Positions 25,187 through 32,190 of a stretch of DNA of 35,493 nucleotides are shown piece after piece; positions within the stretch are counted from its first letter, which is position 1; each line of letters starts with the position of its first letter. This DNA comes from Chlamydiales bacterium (GTDB lineage Bacteria > Chlamydiota > Chlamydiia > Chlamydiales > Criblamydiaceae), in NCBI GenBank assembly GCA_024233575.1, contig JACKPN010000017.1, forward strand, positions 1 to 35,493. Direction: 5' to 3'. The notes under the pieces are model-generated. The model was not told the origin of the DNA, did not search any database, and worked only from the letters and a program-made list of their open reading frames with translations. The position numbers and the translations under genes were made by a program.

Positions 25187-25630
25187 ATGGCTGATGTCTA
25201 TGAAATACATCCGATAGATTTCGAAGCATCGCTGGATGTGTCAGCATGCTATTGTGAATGGCAGGGACAGTTTCTTTTTTTGAAAAGATGCGAACGGAAG
25301 TCACAAGGCGGACTATGGTGCGTTCCTGCTGGAAAACGGGAAAAGGAAGAATCTGTGATAGAAACAGCTCTTCGTGAGCTGCATGAAGAGACGGGTATCA
25401 TCGCCACCAAGAACCTGTTGTCACCCATCCGTATTCTTTATGTGGAACTGCCGCACGTATGCTTCAACTACCACATGTATCACCTTGTCATTCCCGCAAA
25501 ACCAACAATTGTATTGGACCACGATGAGCATGTCGACTCTTGCTGGCTATCTCTTGAAGAGGCATCACGCCTGCCTTTGGTCGTCGGAGAGAAGGAGTCT
25601 TTAAAATTCGTTACGCCGCGTCATCGATAA
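25187..25630 (+). CDS. NUDIX hydrolase
   Basis: 147 residues. The Nudix box is complete: G-K-R-E-K-E-E-S-V-I-E-T-A-L-R-E-L-H-E-E-T-G-I fits G-x5-E-x7-R-E-U-x-E-E-x-G-U, preceded by G-G-L-W-C-V-P-A-G-K. The protein is small with only the Nudix core, like MutT or NUDIX pyrophosphatases for nucleotides. It is preceded by a moderate ribosome site (AAGG) and its function beyond pyrophosphohydrolase is not known. Confidence 0.9.
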   Translation: MADVYEIHPIDFEASLDVSACYCEWQGQFLFLKRCERKSQGGLWCVPAGKREKEESVIETALRELHEETGIIATKNLLSPIRILYVELPHVCFNYHMYHLVIPAKPTIVLDHDEHVDSCWLSLEEASRLPLVVGEKESLKFVTPRHR

Positions 25631-25671
25631 CATCAAAATAAACTTCTTCATAGCCGACGGTGATATGAAAA

Positions 25672-25989
25672 TCATCTCATTGAAGGTGTGGCTCTAAGCC
25701 ATACGAATTCTGTGGCTCCAACTCCGTGCAATCTATTCGAGGATTTACCATCTATCTTCTTTTGTAAATTAGATAAGATAACTTCAAAAGACTCTGCAAT
25801 GAGAGCAGAAGGTATATTGCTTTTCAGCTCTTTAAATTTGTTATTGAGCGCTTGCAGCTCAGACTTCAGCTCAGGTATGCTCGTCGAACTGTCATTTATC
25901 TTTTTTGAAAGCTCTTCTAATTTTGTGGTCAGATCGCTAGCTTCATTTAAAGGGCTTCGACTAATACTATCGTTAAACACAGGATACAT
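25672..25989 (-). CDS. Small coiled-coil hypothetical protein
   Basis: 105 residues. Residues about 16-75 have heptad-like spacing (L-T-T-K-L-E-E-L-S-K-K-I; L-K-S-E-L-Q-A-L-N-N-K-F), so a coiled coil is likely. The last 17 residues or so are encoded by a sequence shared with 32003-32034, so the C-terminus probably derives from a repeat. Upstream ribosome site is weak. Not recognised. Confidence 0.5.
   Translation of the reverse strand: MYPVFNDSISRSPLNEASDLTTKLEELSKKINDSSTSIPELKSELQALNNKFKELKSNIPSALIAESFEVILSNLQKKIDGKSSNRLHGVGATEFVWLRATPSMR
25683..25723. repeat. Short repeat shared with 32003-32034
   Basis: The bases GGTGTGG, then a variable middle, then AATTCTGTGGCTCCAA match GGTGTGG...AATTTTGTGGCTCCAA at 32003-32034 with a five-base length difference in the middle. 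Here the repeat runs into the end of the coiled-coil gene. Confidence 0.5.
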
Positions 25990-26063
25990 TGTAATAACGC
26001 CTTAATTAATTATTATAACAAAATCAACTATACAGACTTTAAATAAAAAAATCTACAAAATAG

Positions 26064-26690
26064 TTATTTAATAATTTTCTTTATTTTTTCCGTATTTTCA
26101 TCTGCACTTTGCTGATAAGTATCGAGCATTAGATCATACTCGACCCCTTCATGGACCAAAAGCGCCAGCTTACTGGCGACACCGATCAAGCGGTCACCAC
26201 GCTCGCGCTCGCGTTGATCGATAATAGAAGAAGGTGCAGTAAGTCCAACATAAATAACAGGATAGCCTTGCAAGGTTCGACGCCATTTATCAACCTCTTC
26301 TTTCCCTATCGAGATGTCATCAATAACTAATGAATATCCCTGTGCTGCCAAGGAATTAACCATTTGACGGTAGAGCTCCAACATCTCTTGGGCAAAGGGG
26401 CCGAAACGCATAGTTTTAAGAGCACCGTCAGCTGTCCGCTCCCAGTAAAATCCCGGCAACTCCCCTTCTTTGTCCGCTTTGAAATCGTTGACCTTCTCAG
26501 GCATCATCGCAATCACCCAATCAATCCCCACGTACAACAACGGCTGATCAAATCGTTCCTGAAGATGACGGGCGAAGGTCGTTTTACCTACGCTGGAGCC
26601 TCCATTAAGGTAGATAATAATCTGCTGGTCATTCTGGGCGAAAAGAAACATGGGCAGTGCAAACAAGATGCAGAGAGCATAGCGATACAT
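26064..26690 (-). CDS. Exported chloramphenicol-phosphotransferase-like P-loop kinase
   Basis: About 208 residues. It begins with a typical signal peptide (residues 1 to about 18: basic start, leucine and alanine-rich core, ending F-A-Q) and then has a Walker A loop G-G-S-S-V-G-K-T-T at about 30-38. The following I-D-W-V-I-A-M-M-P and Y-V-G-L-T-A-P-S, then R-E-R-E-R-G-D-R and Y-D-L-M-L-D-T, fit the CPT family (small P-loop kinases such as chloramphenicol 3-O-phosphotransferase and zeta-toxin relatives). An ATP-using kinase with a signal peptide is unusual, as the periplasm lacks ATP. The start at 26690 is supported by GGAG nine bases upstream; the longer frame to 26735 would put 15 residues before the signal. 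Confidence 0.75.
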   Translation of the reverse strand: MYRYALCILFALPMFLFAQNDQQIIIYLNGGSSVGKTTFARHLQERFDQPLLYVGIDWVIAMMPEKVNDFKADKEGELPGFYWERTADGALKTMRFGPFAQEMLELYRQMVNSLAAQGYSLVIDDISIGKEEVDKWRRTLQGYPVIYVGLTAPSSIIDQRERERGDRLIGVASKLALLVHEGVEYDLMLDTYQQSADENTEKIKKIIK

Positions 26691-26843
26691 TTGAAAAACT
26701 CCGAATTGGTGTATTGTGTCTAAAGGCGCTAGCAAGATTAATCAGACTTTGTATTTTTAGCAATTTTTTGGCTCGCAAGGGCAGACTGATAACAATTACA
26801 CGAAAATTGCAGGAAAACGCATCAAATCACTTTGCAAATGGCT

Positions 26844-27140
26844 TTAATAGAAAATAAGAAAAAAGACGACAAGTGATAATGCAATGACAAGCACCCAAAT
26901 GAATGGAGGAAAGGTGTAAGCCTCGGCTTCAGCCTTGGGTGTATAAGAAGGAATATCGAGGCGTGTTCTGTGAACCTCGTGAAAGTCTTGTCCACGAAGA
27001 AGACCATCCTCGTCAGCCTGTACCGGTTCGTCAGGAAGCTTACTCGTCGTCTTCCTGCCAAATCGCTTATGGTGGTGGGAGTGGATCTTCTTTCCGGCGA
27101 CCCTCCCGCTAGTACGGCCTCTACGGCGTTTCTGTGTCAT
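26844..27140 (-). CDS. Small basic protein with C-terminal membrane helix
   Basis: 98 residues. The first 30 are very basic and His-rich (K-R-R-R-G-R-T-S-G-R, H-S-H-H-H-K-R), the middle is acidic and neutral, and residues about 77-98 form one hydrophobic helix at the very C-terminus, giving a tail-anchored layout. AAAGGT is just before the ATG. No family recognised; the arginine-rich head could contact nucleic acid. Confidence 0.5.
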   Translation of the reverse strand: MTQKRRRGRTSGRVAGKKIHSHHHKRFGRKTTSKLPDEPVQADEDGLLRGQDFHEVHRTRLDIPSYTPKAEAEAYTFPPFIWVLVIALSLVVFFLIFY

Positions 27141-27223
27141 ACCTTTATTATAAACTATTTTTTAATTTTCATGAAATATTCGGCTCAGCTTTAAATTATC
27201 GCTATTTCAGACAATTGGTGCTG

Positions 27224-27252
27224 TTGACAGATGATTCTTAATCGGCTACGCT
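27224..27252 (+). promoter_or_regulatory. Promoter of upp
   Basis: TTGACA (27224-27229), a 17-base spacer and TACGCT (27247-27252). The -35 is consensus; the -10 keeps TAnnnT. It lies 27 bases before the upp start codon, which follows GGGGAG. Confidence 0.5.
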
Positions 27253-27278
27253 ATCGTCCCGACTAATGGGGAGAACCA

Positions 27279-27890
27279 ATGGAACAACTAAAGCGTGAGC
27301 TGCTAACAATCATGCGCGATGGGGAGATAGATATCGCCACATTCCGCAATACATCCAGAAAGTTAAATGAAGTACTGGTCCACGAGGTGGCAACGCTCCT
27401 CCCCACTCGAGAACGCAAGATCACCACGCCGGTAACGGAGTCGCACGGGCCGCAGCGCGCATGCAGCATGATGTTGATCCCTATTCTTCGCTCAGGGCTT
27501 CCGATGCTGCACTCCTTTGTCGAGTACTTCGACGATGCACGTATTGGCGTTCTCGGCTTTGTCAGAGATGAGCATACTTTCGCTGCTAGCTGTTACTATA
27601 ATAGGATTCCGGAGCCCAAAAAAGACGATATCGTCGTGATCATGGATCCGATGATCGCCACGGGAGGCACGGCCTGCGGCGCGATCAATATCGTGAAAGA
27701 TATGGGTACCGACGAGTCACGCATCATCTTTGCTGCCATGCTCGCTTCTCCTGAAGGGTACAACCATGTTAGAGAACAACACCCCGATGTGCGGATCGTC
27801 ATCGCACAGATCGACGAACGTCTTAATGATGTGGGTTACATTGTCCCGGGTCTTGGTGATTTTGGCGACCGCTATTTTGGCACTCTATAA
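27279..27890 (+). CDS. upp: Uracil phosphoribosyltransferase
   Basis: 203 residues. The PRPP-binding motif V-I-M-D-P-M-I-A-T-G-G-T-A is present, as are P-I-L-R-S-G-L-P-M near residue 72 and Y-I-V-P-G-L-G-D-F-G-D-R-Y-F-G-T at the end, which are hallmarks of UPRT. It converts uracil and PRPP to UMP in pyrimidine salvage. GGGGAG stands before the ATG. Its 3' end overlaps the convergent gluQ by 68 bases. Confidence 0.95.
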   Translation: MEQLKRELLTIMRDGEIDIATFRNTSRKLNEVLVHEVATLLPTRERKITTPVTESHGPQRACSMMLIPILRSGLPMLHSFVEYFDDARIGVLGFVRDEHTFAASCYYNRIPEPKKDDIVVIMDPMIATGGTACGAINIVKDMGTDESRIIFAAMLASPEGYNHVREQHPDVRIVIAQIDERLNDVGYIVPGLGDFGDRYFGTL

Positions 27891-28764
27891 TCTGCGCTAA
27901 CGCATTGTCCAAAGGCAAAGTTTCTCTATCGGGAATCATCCCTAGATAATATAAGACATCGCCAATCAGATGCTCAGGAGTCTCCCCTTGCTCACGACGT
28001 TTGGCAACAGCTTCGGAAAATAGCCGTTTGCTCAGTTTCTTTCCTTCTTCATCGCAGATCAAAGGGTGATGCAAAAAGTTGCACTGATAAGCGGGATCGA
28101 TCATCTGCGCCAATGCTATCTGCCGTCCGGTGCAGTCAAGGATATCTTCTCCACGAATGATCAGATTTACACCTTGATCTATGTCATCAATAACGACGGC
28201 ATAGTTGTATGTCCAGTTCTGCCGGCGGTCGCGCAGCAGCATATCTCCGCATTGTTCTGCAGGTTTCTGTCGCAGTGCCCCTAAAAGCTGGTCAGTAAAA
28301 GCATATTCATCATCGTCGAATAGGACTCTGGTACCGACATCGCCATTGTTTTCTAAACCGCGTTGACGGCAATGACCGTCATAGTATAGCTCCAAGTGAT
28401 GCTTTTCCTGTTTTTCAAGGATCTCGCGGCGGCTACAGCTGCAGTAATAAATTCGTCCCTGGCGTTGCAACTCGTTAAGAACTTCCCAATAGCGTTCGTT
28501 GCGGTTGCTCTGACGGTATTCATGTGGGCGGTCGACGCTGTTTACCTGTTGCCAATTATCGGGAATGAGCCCTAACCAGGCAATGTCATCGAGGATTGCT
28601 TGTTCATATTCTTTGCGGCTGCGTTCACGATCGTGATCTTCAATGCGCAGCAACACTTTTGCATGATGATGACGTGCATAAGCAAAGACATATAGGAGAG
28701 AGGCAATATGCCCGAGATGAAGGTATCCGGTGGGACTCGGCGCGAAGCGGGTGACGAGGTGCAT
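27823..28764 (-). CDS. gluQ: Glutamyl-Q tRNA(Asp) synthetase
   Basis: 313 residues. The H-I-G-H-type motif is P-S-P-T-G-Y-L-H-L-G-H at about residue 9-20 and the second class I signature is K-L-S-K-R. A Cys-rich zinc region C-S-C-S-R-R and the lack of an anticodon-binding domain identify GluQ rather than GltX. It charges glutamate onto queuosine of tRNA-Asp. The start lies six bases after the stop of the tetR gene, so the two are probably cotranscribed. The last 23 codons overlap upp and end in a His- and Asn-rich tail that is unlikely to be conserved. Confidence 0.93.
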   Translation of the reverse strand: MHLVTRFAPSPTGYLHLGHIASLLYVFAYARHHHAKVLLRIEDHDRERSRKEYEQAILDDIAWLGLIPDNWQQVNSVDRPHEYRQSNRNERYWEVLNELQRQGRIYYCSCSRREILEKQEKHHLELYYDGHCRQRGLENNGDVGTRVLFDDDEYAFTDQLLGALRQKPAEQCGDMLLRDRRQNWTYNYAVVIDDIDQGVNLIIRGEDILDCTGRQIALAQMIDPAYQCNFLHHPLICDEEGKKLSKRLFSEAVAKRREQGETPEHLIGDVLYYLGMIPDRETLPLDNALAQIIECQNSGRQNHQDPGQCNPHH

Positions 28765-28770
28765 GTTTTG

Positions 28771-29394
28771 TTAGAAGCCCTGCCCCTGCAGTTGTACTTT
28801 CCATCCGTCGACAAGGTTCTTAAGACCGCTGCGAATTAACCGATGCACGGTCTCTTTATCGTCTTGTGCACGACCGAGAATATAGATTGAAAGGATGCCG
28901 CGCAACATGCACCGGTAAAGGATAACCGCTTGATGCAAATCGAAGTTCTGGTGAGGCTGGAGGCCTATTGCCTTAGAAACAACTTCTCCCAACAGCGCCG
29001 TCATATCGTTCCACTCTTGGATTGTGCTGTCGTCGGTAGCAGGGATGCCATCAAGTCCTAAAAGAGCTTTGGAGTACCCTAGCTGAACAATGGCGAAATC
29101 ATAAGCTTCGATGCCTATGCTGATCATTGCCTCAACGGGATCTGTCTCAGATTTGAAGATTTTCTCATAGATCTTAAGGAGCTTGCTATACCCTTCGCGC
29201 TTCAGCTCGGTAAGGATTGCTTCCTTGCTCTCGAAATGTTCATAGATGATTGGAGGACTGTATTCGATCTCTTCAGCAATTTTGCGGATAGTGACTCCAG
29301 ACCACCCTTGGGTAGCAACGATATTGCGAACGATATTCATGATCGTCGTTTTAACATAACTCTTTTCGCGTTCGCGACGTTCCTTAATTCCCAC
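28771..29394 (-). CDS. TetR-family transcriptional regulator
   Basis: 207 residues. The DNA-binding domain is clear at about 15-60: Y-V-K-T-T-I-M-N-I-V-R-N-I-V-A, then W-S-G-V-T-I-R-K-I-A-E-E-I-E-Y-S-P-P-I-I-Y-E-H-F-E-S-K-E-A-I. The helical C-terminal part is of unknown ligand specificity. The start codon is GTG with AGAGG eight bases upstream. It is the first gene of a pair with gluQ; its target is not apparent. The gene is divergent from rarA across about 110 bases. Confidence 0.88.
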   Translation of the reverse strand: MGIKERREREKSYVKTTIMNIVRNIVATQGWSGVTIRKIAEEIEYSPPIIYEHFESKEAILTELKREGYSKLLKIYEKIFKSETDPVEAMISIGIEAYDFAIVQLGYSKALLGLDGIPATDDSTIQEWNDMTALLGEVVSKAIGLQPHQNFDLHQAVILYRCMLRGILSIYILGRAQDDKETVHRLIRSGLKNLVDGWKVQLQGQGF

Positions 29395-29472
29395 AATAGT
29401 ACCTCTTAGTTTTCTATTGTCCCCTCAAATCAGATGTTAAATAATTGTTAGTTTCTTTTACAGGAGAATTAT

Positions 29473-29480
29473 GCTATAGT
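29473..29480 (+). promoter_or_regulatory. Extended -10 promoter element of rarA
   Basis: TGCTATAGT, an extended -10 box with TG one base before TATAGT (29475-29480). The -35 region TTTCTT is poor. The predicted transcription start near 29487 lies downstream of a GTG at 29479, which argues for the ATG at 29503 as start of RarA. Confidence 0.4.
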
Positions 29481-29502
29481 GTTTCTCAAGGAAAATAACG
29501 GT

Positions 29503-30780
29503 ATGACAGCACAACGATTTGTTCCACTAGCAGAAAGCATGCGCCCAAAAAACTTAGAAGAAGTCCTTGGGCAAGAACATCTTACAGGAAGCGATGGTCT
29601 CGTCAGGCTGGCGATCGACAAACAACGCCCGCTTTCGGTCATCCTCTGGGGACCACCGGGATGCGGCAAAACAACGTTGGCGCGCGTTTACGCTCAGGCA
29701 TTTGAGGGTCGCCTCATCACTCTCAGCGCCGTTGCCAGCGGCGTCGCCGACCTAAAAAAAGTGATCGCAGAGGCGGAATCGCAACCATTGCTGCAGCGGC
29801 GCACCTTTCTTTTCATTGATGAGATCCACAGATATAACAAAGCGCAACAAGATCTTCTCCTCCCCTACTTAGAGAAAGGCACCTTTATTCTTGTTGGCGC
29901 TACAACGGAAAATCCTTCGTTCTCCCTTAACAACGCTCTGCTTTCGCGGACAAGAGTACTTACCCTCAACGCCCTATCAAAAGAAACACTCGACAAGCTC
30001 CTCGTCAGGTACGAAGAGGCTCACGGTCCCCTCAATCTCGACAGCGATGCCCGCTCCTACCTTACCCATTTGGCGCAGGGTGATGGCCGCTATTTGCTTA
30101 ATTTGATTGAAAATATTCAGAGTACTGACACAAGCAACACGTTGACTGTAAACACTCTTAAGTCACTATTACAAAAAAGGTCCGCTCTCTACGACAAGCA
30201 TGATGAAGGTCACCACAATCTAATATCCGCTCTCCACAAGAGTGTGCGCGGCTCCGATCCTGATGCTGCGCTTTACTGGTTTTCACGTATGCTCGAAGGC
30301 GGCGAGGATCCTTTGTATCTAGCGAGACGTCTGATCAGGATGGCAACGGAAGATGTCGGTCTCGCCGATCCGCAGGCCTTACCACAGGCGATTGCTGCAC
30401 GCGATGCCTATCAGATGCTGGGTTCGCCGGAAGGTGAGCTCGCTCTTGCGCAGCTCGTTGTCTACCTTGCCCTCGCACCGAAAAGCAATGCGTTGTACGC
30501 TGCCTACAAAGCCGCACGCGCTACCGCCCATGAGACGGCGCACCTCAATCCTCCAGCGATCATCTTAAACGCGCCGACGAAACTGATGAAACAGATGGGC
30601 TATGGCGAGGGTTACCTCTATGATCATGACACACCTCACGCATTTTCCGGTCAGGACTACTTTCCGCAAGATCTTGGGCGTCAGCAGTTTTATTCTCCTG
30701 TCCTTCGCGGCTACGAACGTGAAATGCAGAAACGTATCGACTACTTCCAAAAGCTTCGTGAAAAACTGCAAAAGGCATAA
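29503..30780 (+). CDS. rarA: Replication-associated recombination protein A (RarA/MgsA)
   Basis: 425 residues. AAA+ ATPase of the clamp-loader group: P-L-A-E-S-M-R-P-K-N near the start, Walker A G-P-P-G-C-G-K-T-T, Walker B F-I-D-E-I-H, then sensor region G-A-T-T-E-N-P-S-F. The C-terminal part carries the MgsA/WRNIP1 oligomer domain signature (S-L-H-K-S-V-R-G-S-D-P-D-A-A; Y-A-A-Y). It works in rescue of stalled forks. The start is set at ATG 29503 because the GTG at 29479 lies inside the -10 box; AAGGAAA precedes the ATG. It is followed 21 bases later by the kinase-like gene and may be cotranscribed with it. Confidence 0.94.
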   Translation: MTAQRFVPLAESMRPKNLEEVLGQEHLTGSDGLVRLAIDKQRPLSVILWGPPGCGKTTLARVYAQAFEGRLITLSAVASGVADLKKVIAEAESQPLLQRRTFLFIDEIHRYNKAQQDLLLPYLEKGTFILVGATTENPSFSLNNALLSRTRVLTLNALSKETLDKLLVRYEEAHGPLNLDSDARSYLTHLAQGDGRYLLNLIENIQSTDTSNTLTVNTLKSLLQKRSALYDKHDEGHHNLISALHKSVRGSDPDAALYWFSRMLEGGEDPLYLARRLIRMATEDVGLADPQALPQAIAARDAYQMLGSPEGELALAQLVVYLALAPKSNALYAAYKAARATAHETAHLNPPAIILNAPTKLMKQMGYGEGYLYDHDTPHAFSGQDYFPQDLGRQQFYSPVLRGYEREMQKRIDYFQKLREKLQKA

Positions 30781-30801
30781 GATGAAGGTGGAGGTAACCT
30801 C

Positions 30802-31902
30802 ATGAGTGACACATCGGAAGGGCAGATCGACCCGCTGAATCCCAGTAACCCTATGCAGTTCAAGGATCTAATCGCCGCTGCGAATAGCATCGACCTCACC
30901 AGCGTACATCGTCTCGGGGGAATGCACACGCAAAAGCCCACCGAAAAACTAACGAAGAATCAGCTAGCGAAAAGGATGGTCGACGATGCCAGCATCGGCC
31001 CTGAAAGAAAATGGGCGGAATACAATGAATATCTCGTGTATCTTTTCGATCAGCTTCCGGAGATCAACGGTTTTTTCAACCTCCCTAAAATTACCCTCAC
31101 CTACGACGAAGATAACAAGCCTAAGACGCAGCAAGAGTTTATTCAGTCAGAAGGAACCTACCTCCAGTTCACAAAAGAGGATAAGGAAAAGACAGACAAC
31201 GCTTTCAACACCCTTGCCGCACAGAAGTTCGCCATCATCCAGATCTTGATGAAGGCGGAAGATGCGCACGCGTTAAACATTCTCATCTCCCGCGATGCTA
31301 ACGGCGAACTGATCCCGATCCCAATCGATTACGGTCGCAGCCTCACCCACGACCCCAACGATCCAACGATGGTTCCCAGGACAACACGATGGGAGACGTG
31401 GCCTGCTCTCGAAAAGCCTACAGACCCCTCCATCATCGCTCTTTTTGATCGCATCAATCCCGAGAACCTCGTCACTAACCTGAAAGCAGCTTTCCACAAA
31501 GAAGTCAACGATCCTGCCTTTGAGGAGCGGCTCGATCTTAAGCTGACCCATCTTGAAGCAAATCTGTACATGATCAAAGCAGCGATGAAGAAAAAGTTCA
31601 CCGTCAAACAAACGCTGGCACTGATCCTTCCGGCGATGAACAAATACACGTTCAACATGGTGACAAAAGGCGTCATAAGCGGTGGTTCCCTTTGGCCGGC
31701 ACGCGACCGCTACATCAAACTGCACACCTCCTTTCTCGCCGTCTGGAACAAATCGCTTCATTGGCGGCGCTTTAAAATGGATACTTTCATTGAAAAGATC
31801 GAAGAAGAAGTGGAAAAGGTCTCTCGCCTAACACCGGAACAGCTGCACGAAAAATATTTTGAAGAGATGTGCTACGAACTGCGGCGCGGCCTTTTTTTGT
31901 GA
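30802..31902 (+). CDS. Protein with phosphoinositide 3/4-kinase-like catalytic core, candidate effector
   Basis: 366 residues, no name known to me. Residues 154-159 are D-A-H-A-L-N, matching the D-x-H-x-x-N catalytic loop of PI3/PI4 kinases, and residues 175-178 are I-D-Y-G, matching the I-D-F-G metal-binding motif; D176 would bind Mg. Before it, K45-P46 and G66 to L81 (P-E-R-K-W-A-E-Y-N-E-Y-L) resemble the F-K-P lysine and the R-W-N-E-x-A-A-Y-L-L helix of type II PI4 kinase and actin-fragmin kinase-like proteins. The post-motif W-E-T-W-P-A segment and helices also fit. The N-lobe is short and the glycine loop not clear. No signal peptide; type III export is inferred from the eukaryote-like character. 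GTGGAGG stands before the ATG. Confidence 0.6.
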   Translation: MSDTSEGQIDPLNPSNPMQFKDLIAAANSIDLTSVHRLGGMHTQKPTEKLTKNQLAKRMVDDASIGPERKWAEYNEYLVYLFDQLPEINGFFNLPKITLTYDEDNKPKTQQEFIQSEGTYLQFTKEDKEKTDNAFNTLAAQKFAIIQILMKAEDAHALNILISRDANGELIPIPIDYGRSLTHDPNDPTMVPRTTRWETWPALEKPTDPSIIALFDRINPENLVTNLKAAFHKEVNDPAFEERLDLKLTHLEANLYMIKAAMKKKFTVKQTLALILPAMNKYTFNMVTKGVISGGSLWPARDRYIKLHTSFLAVWNKSLHWRRFKMDTFIEKIEEEVEKVSRLTPEQLHEKYFEEMCYELRRGLFL

Positions 31903-31957
31903 GAGGCGCTGCCCCTCACACTCCCAGGCAAGGGAGCAAGCCCCCTTGCATCCCCAT
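31900..31957 (+). repeat. Two-hairpin GC-rich repeat, copy 2 (inverted partner of copy 3)
   Basis: GAGAGGC-GCT-GCCCCTC (31901-31917) and GCAAGGG ... CCCTTGC (31928-31949) form two hairpins. It begins at the stop codon of the kinase-like gene. The reverse complement of 32125-32184 matches it along most of its length. Confidence 0.65.
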
Positions 31958-32002
31958 TTCGAAAGAAACTGTCGAAAAAAGAGCCCCATGCAAAATTAGG
32001 TG

Positions 32003-32034
32003 GGTGTGGTTTTGTAGCAATTTTGTGGCTCCAA
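32003..32034 (+). repeat. Second copy of the short 25683 repeat
   Basis: GGTGTGG, a variable middle and AATTTTGTGGCTCCAA match 25683-25723. It lies between the two inverted copies of the GC-rich repeat in the 288-base gap between the kinase-like gene and pepN. The rest of the gap holds only TTTTTAGC-gaa-GCTAAAAA, a small hairpin near 32090-32106. Confidence 0.45.
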
Positions 32035-32124
32035 AGTATATCGATTAGAGTTTGCTTTAATCTCTTTATTGGGTGATGCGCGCGACTTTTTAGCGAAGCT
32101 AAAAAACTGAGCCCATTACCTTAA

Positions 32125-32184
32125 AATGAGGTTGCAAGGGGGCTTGCTCTCTTGCAGGAGAGCGCGAGGGGCAGCGCCCCTCGC
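32125..32184 (-). repeat. Two-hairpin GC-rich repeat, copy 3
   Basis: GAGGGGC-AGC-GCCCCTC (32165-32181) is a perfect hairpin; the second hairpin is GCAAGGGGG...TCTTGC with mismatches. It ends seven bases before the stop codon of pepN, which is read toward it. With copy 2 it forms an inverted pair about 230 bases apart and may act as the 3' end signal of both convergent genes. Confidence 0.65.
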
Positions 32185-32190
32185 CCAAAA

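Noticed and set aside
29479..29502. GTG start eight codons upstream in rarA
   Set aside because: The GTG lies within the -10 box TATAGT, so it is probably not transcribed; ATG 29503 fits the family start.
31273..31761. 162-residue minus-strand ORF inside the kinase-like gene
   Set aside because: Antisense shadow without ribosome site; the plus frame has the catalytic motifs and a strong ribosome site.
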